From: Ceratopteris richardii | Lineage: Eukaryota; Streptophyta; Polypodiopsida; Polypodiales; Pteridaceae | Reading direction: 5' to 3' | Assembly (NCBI GenBank): GCA_020310875.1 | Contig: CM035407.1 | Location: 201,346,153-201,410,152 of the forward strand | DNA length: 64,000 nucleotides | In this document: positions 62,034-64,000 of the stretch, in pieces | How the letters are laid out: each line of letters begins with the position of its first letter | How positions within the stretch are numbered: position 1 is the stretch's first letter | Notes under the pieces: model-generated | The model's input: the letters and a program-made list of their open reading frames with translations, nothing else | Databases searched by the model: none | Told to the model about the DNA's origin: nothing | Made by a program: the position numbers and the translations under genes

Positions 62034-63227
62034 TTGAACCGATGTTATACCTGCGGAGGGGACCACATGGCTAACGTATGCCCAATGCAAAACCAAAACA
62101 TTAGAGAAAGGAATGCTCCATATTGCACTATTGAGAGAAAATACACGAACCACACGGCTCAAGATTGTCCCTACAATAGACAGGCTGTTAGACAAACTTA
62201 TCAGCAACCTTATCAACAAGGGAGATATCAGAACCAATACCAACAGCCATATTATCGACCACAACAGCAATATCAGGCACAATATAGGCCACAACCAGTC
62301 TTGGGAAACCAACCACCAGCTCCTGCTAACATGATTCCAATCAAGTATGTTGTGAGAGAGGAAAATCCAAATAGGGCATTGGTGCCACTAACTCCATTGA
62401 TACCAGATAATGAGTCTCATGCTCATAGCTCAGACTACTCCCATGAAGGTAGTCCGCATGCTTATTACACAGAGTCACCTGAACATAGTGAGATTTACCC
62501 GTATCAATATGAGGCACCACCTATGGAACAAAATTGGGAGCCAAAATACTCCAATGTCATGTACACAAATGCTAACCCTAGGCCCCAATTGAGACAAGTA
62601 AGACCACAAGCCCCTAGAGGACCATGTTTCAGATGCCAGGGTCACCATTTCCTTCGTGATTGTCCCCACCCACCATCTCCGAGTCAAGGACAGGCTATCA
62701 CAATACAAGCTTTTTGTCTTGATTGTGGCAAAGAACATCTCCCCAGAGATTGTCCAAGAAACCCCTCTAGTGCGCCCAAGATTACACCCATTAATGTGGT
62801 AGCCTTAATGGCGGAATCAAGTGCCAGTAGCAGTAATGTGGCACCTGTACAGGCAGTTACTAGGGCACAAGCATTAAAACAAGATAAACCAGCACAACAA
62901 TCAGAGTCGAGTGAATCGGGAGAACCTAGCAAGCGAAAAACAAGAACATGGAAGGATAGCAGAGAGAAGGCCAATCGCAAGTGGAATAAAAAGTTATCGG
63001 AACTAGAAGAAAGCTTGAAAGATGCAAAAACAAAAATAGAAGACATTGCATCTCAAAACCCCTCGCATGCCAAAACTCCATCTACTCCACCTCATCCCAC
63101 CCCACCACCCATTGTAAATAGACCGCAGCCACGGTCTGTTCTTGCATATCCAACCCTAGAAGGCTTAGACATGATGTTCAAGGCCTACCATGCTCGACTT
63201 CAAGAAGGCCAAAAGCTACAAACCTAG
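62034..63227 (+). CDS. A3 Gag nucleocapsid region, multiple zinc knuckles
   Basis: 397 residues in the same frame as 61257-62006. CCHC knuckles CYTCGGDHMANVC (residues 4-16), a degenerate one near CTIERKYTNHTAQDC, CFRCQGHHFLRDC (about 200-212) and CLDCGKEHLPRDC (about 231-243). A Gln/Tyr-rich stretch (TYQQPYQQGRYQNQYQQPYY) lies between the knuckles, followed by a Ser-rich part and a helical segment (KWNKKLSELEESLKDAKTKIEDIA). Three good knuckles are more than the one or two usual for plant Gypsy Gag. Confidence 0.9.
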   Translation: MNRCYTCGGDHMANVCPMQNQNIRERNAPYCTIERKYTNHTAQDCPYNRQAVRQTYQQPYQQGRYQNQYQQPYYRPQQQYQAQYRPQPVLGNQPPAPANMIPIKYVVREENPNRALVPLTPLIPDNESHAHSSDYSHEGSPHAYYTESPEHSEIYPYQYEAPPMEQNWEPKYSNVMYTNANPRPQLRQVRPQAPRGPCFRCQGHHFLRDCPHPPSPSQGQAITIQAFCLDCGKEHLPRDCPRNPSSAPKITPINVVALMAESSASSSNVAPVQAVTRAQALKQDKPAQQSESSESGEPSKRKTRTWKDSREKANRKWNKKLSELEESLKDAKTKIEDIASQNPSHAKTPSTPPHPTPPPIVNRPQPRSVLAYPTLEGLDMMFKAYHARLQEGQKLQT

Positions 63228-64000
63228 ATAAGAGTTACCCTAGAGCAGATTTAGAGATTGAACGAATGAAAATGTGCATGAAAATGGTAGAACAAGCTCA
63301 AGCTATACTTGAGACTAGTCAAAAGTTCAATCAGACAAACTCTGTCAAAACAGATTTGCATTTCCAAGGCTTACTAGAGAGATTAGAGCAATTGGTAAAC
63401 AAACCACAAGTTTCTTTACCTCCACAGGCTCAACCAGTTATTGAAAGAGGAAGCTCACCACCAATGGGAGCTTATGTTCCTAATTCGATGGATGCTGGAA
63501 TACCTCCTTCAATTCAACAGTACTCTCAAGAGTTCTTGCAGGAAATACAAGAAGAGAAATGGGCCAAGGAGAAGGGTAATTCCCCTCCTATTCCCGAGAT
63601 TGATGATCTTCATGATCAATTTCCCCAAGACATTCCATCCATTTACGGAGATCAAGTCGAGCAACAAGAAGACGAAAGGATAGATTTTGAATCTAATACC
63701 TTAGAAGAACTGCCTCAATTTCCAGGCCCATGGGAATCTGAATCTCTTCATATCAGAGCTCCCACAATACTGGTCAGACATGAAGACTCAGTGGTCCCAA
63801 GGAACACGGATGTCGTGAAGAACACTAAGGTTCAATGTCGTCTCACTGTAGAAGAGCTGCTCAAAGCAAAACCTGAGCTATGGAATCATGTGAAGGATCA
63901 GGTTCCAGAACTTGATTCCAATAAGCCAAAAACAGGCTCTAAGCAAAAAGTTCCAGAGATACCTCTAGACAAAATAGGGGACATGTGTGAGGGTGAAGAA
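63224..64000 (+). CDS. A3 Pol N-terminal region, partial
   Basis: An uninterrupted frame of 259 codons to the window end, in the -1 frame relative to Gag and overlapping its last codon and stop. Helical start (IERMKMCMKMVEQAQAILE), acidic middle, then VQCRLTVEELLKAKPELWNHV and IPLDKIGDMCEGEE, which directly precede protease 1 in B and A4. The overlap suggests expression by -1 frameshifting, or a mutational frameshift; no classic slippery heptamer is obvious at the overlap. Protease, RT and the rest lie outside. Confidence 0.7.

Larger units (their letters stand above)
58398..64000 (+). mobile_element. A3: 5' half of a family A Gypsy element
   Basis: 5' LTR, exact tRNA-Asp PBS, palindromic leader, gag and the start of the protease region, running off the window. 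Inserted in B gag. It has the least-decayed PBS and gag of the family copies, so it is relatively young. Its LTR lacks a good TATA box. Confidence 0.9.

Overview
The window is an intergenic block of nested LTR retrotransposons from a land plant with a large, repeat-rich nuclear genome. Every coding region I can recognise is Gag, protease, reverse transcriptase, RNase H, integrase or a retroelement accessory ORF. The Copia primer-binding sites match plant initiator-Met tRNA and those of the main Gypsy family match plant tRNA-Asp. A gymnosperm or another large-genome vascular plant fits, but the sequence does not prove it. I found no host gene, rRNA, tRNA or CRISPR array.

Layout. 1-11663: a minus-strand Gypsy derivative (A1) that lacks gag and pol, carrying a nested minus-strand Copia element (Copia-1, 4596-11080, 1044-bp LTRs, target duplication AGAAT). 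11664-24701: the 3' part of a plus-strand Gypsy element of the same family (A2): RNase H, integrase, a second protease-like domain and a very large third ORF, ending in a 3' LTR. A2 is itself interrupted by a minus-strand LTR-element fragment (about 17050-18979) and a 1264-bp TIR element (21158-22421). 24702-33243: a fossil plus-strand Copia (Copia-3) split by the nearly intact Copia-2 (25014-31451, 1014-bp LTRs, target duplication TCTTT). 33244-33640: a minus-strand Gypsy gag scrap. 34370-36465 and 43692-45390: two halves of a chromovirus (integrase plus chromodomain) split by a 5'-truncated family A element (A4, about 36460-43691). 45391-46460: a 5' fragment of family A (A5). 46537-49130: a 5'-truncated minus-strand Copia (Copia-4). 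About 49150-58397: a minus-strand Gypsy of a related family (B). 58398-64000: the 5' half of a family A element (A3) inserted into B's gag and running off the window.

The most interesting biology is in Gypsy families A and B. Pieced together from several broken copies, their order is LTR - tRNA-Asp PBS - leader with an array of short palindromes built on ATC(G/A)(C/T)GAT - gag with several CCHC knuckles - protease 1 - RT - RNase H - integrase - a second DSG...LGQDW retropepsin-like domain - a region of repeated W-(V/I)-x-K boxes (family A) - a large third ORF with a Pro/Ser/Thr-rich segment and probable coiled coils - a conserved tail touching the polypurine tract - LTR. The second protease after integrase is seen in three copies across two families. 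All three integrases lack the DD35E glutamate. A1 has replaced gag-pol with one unusual ORF while keeping the terminal signals. Every element here is broken; Copia-2 is closest to intact, with a single in-frame stop.
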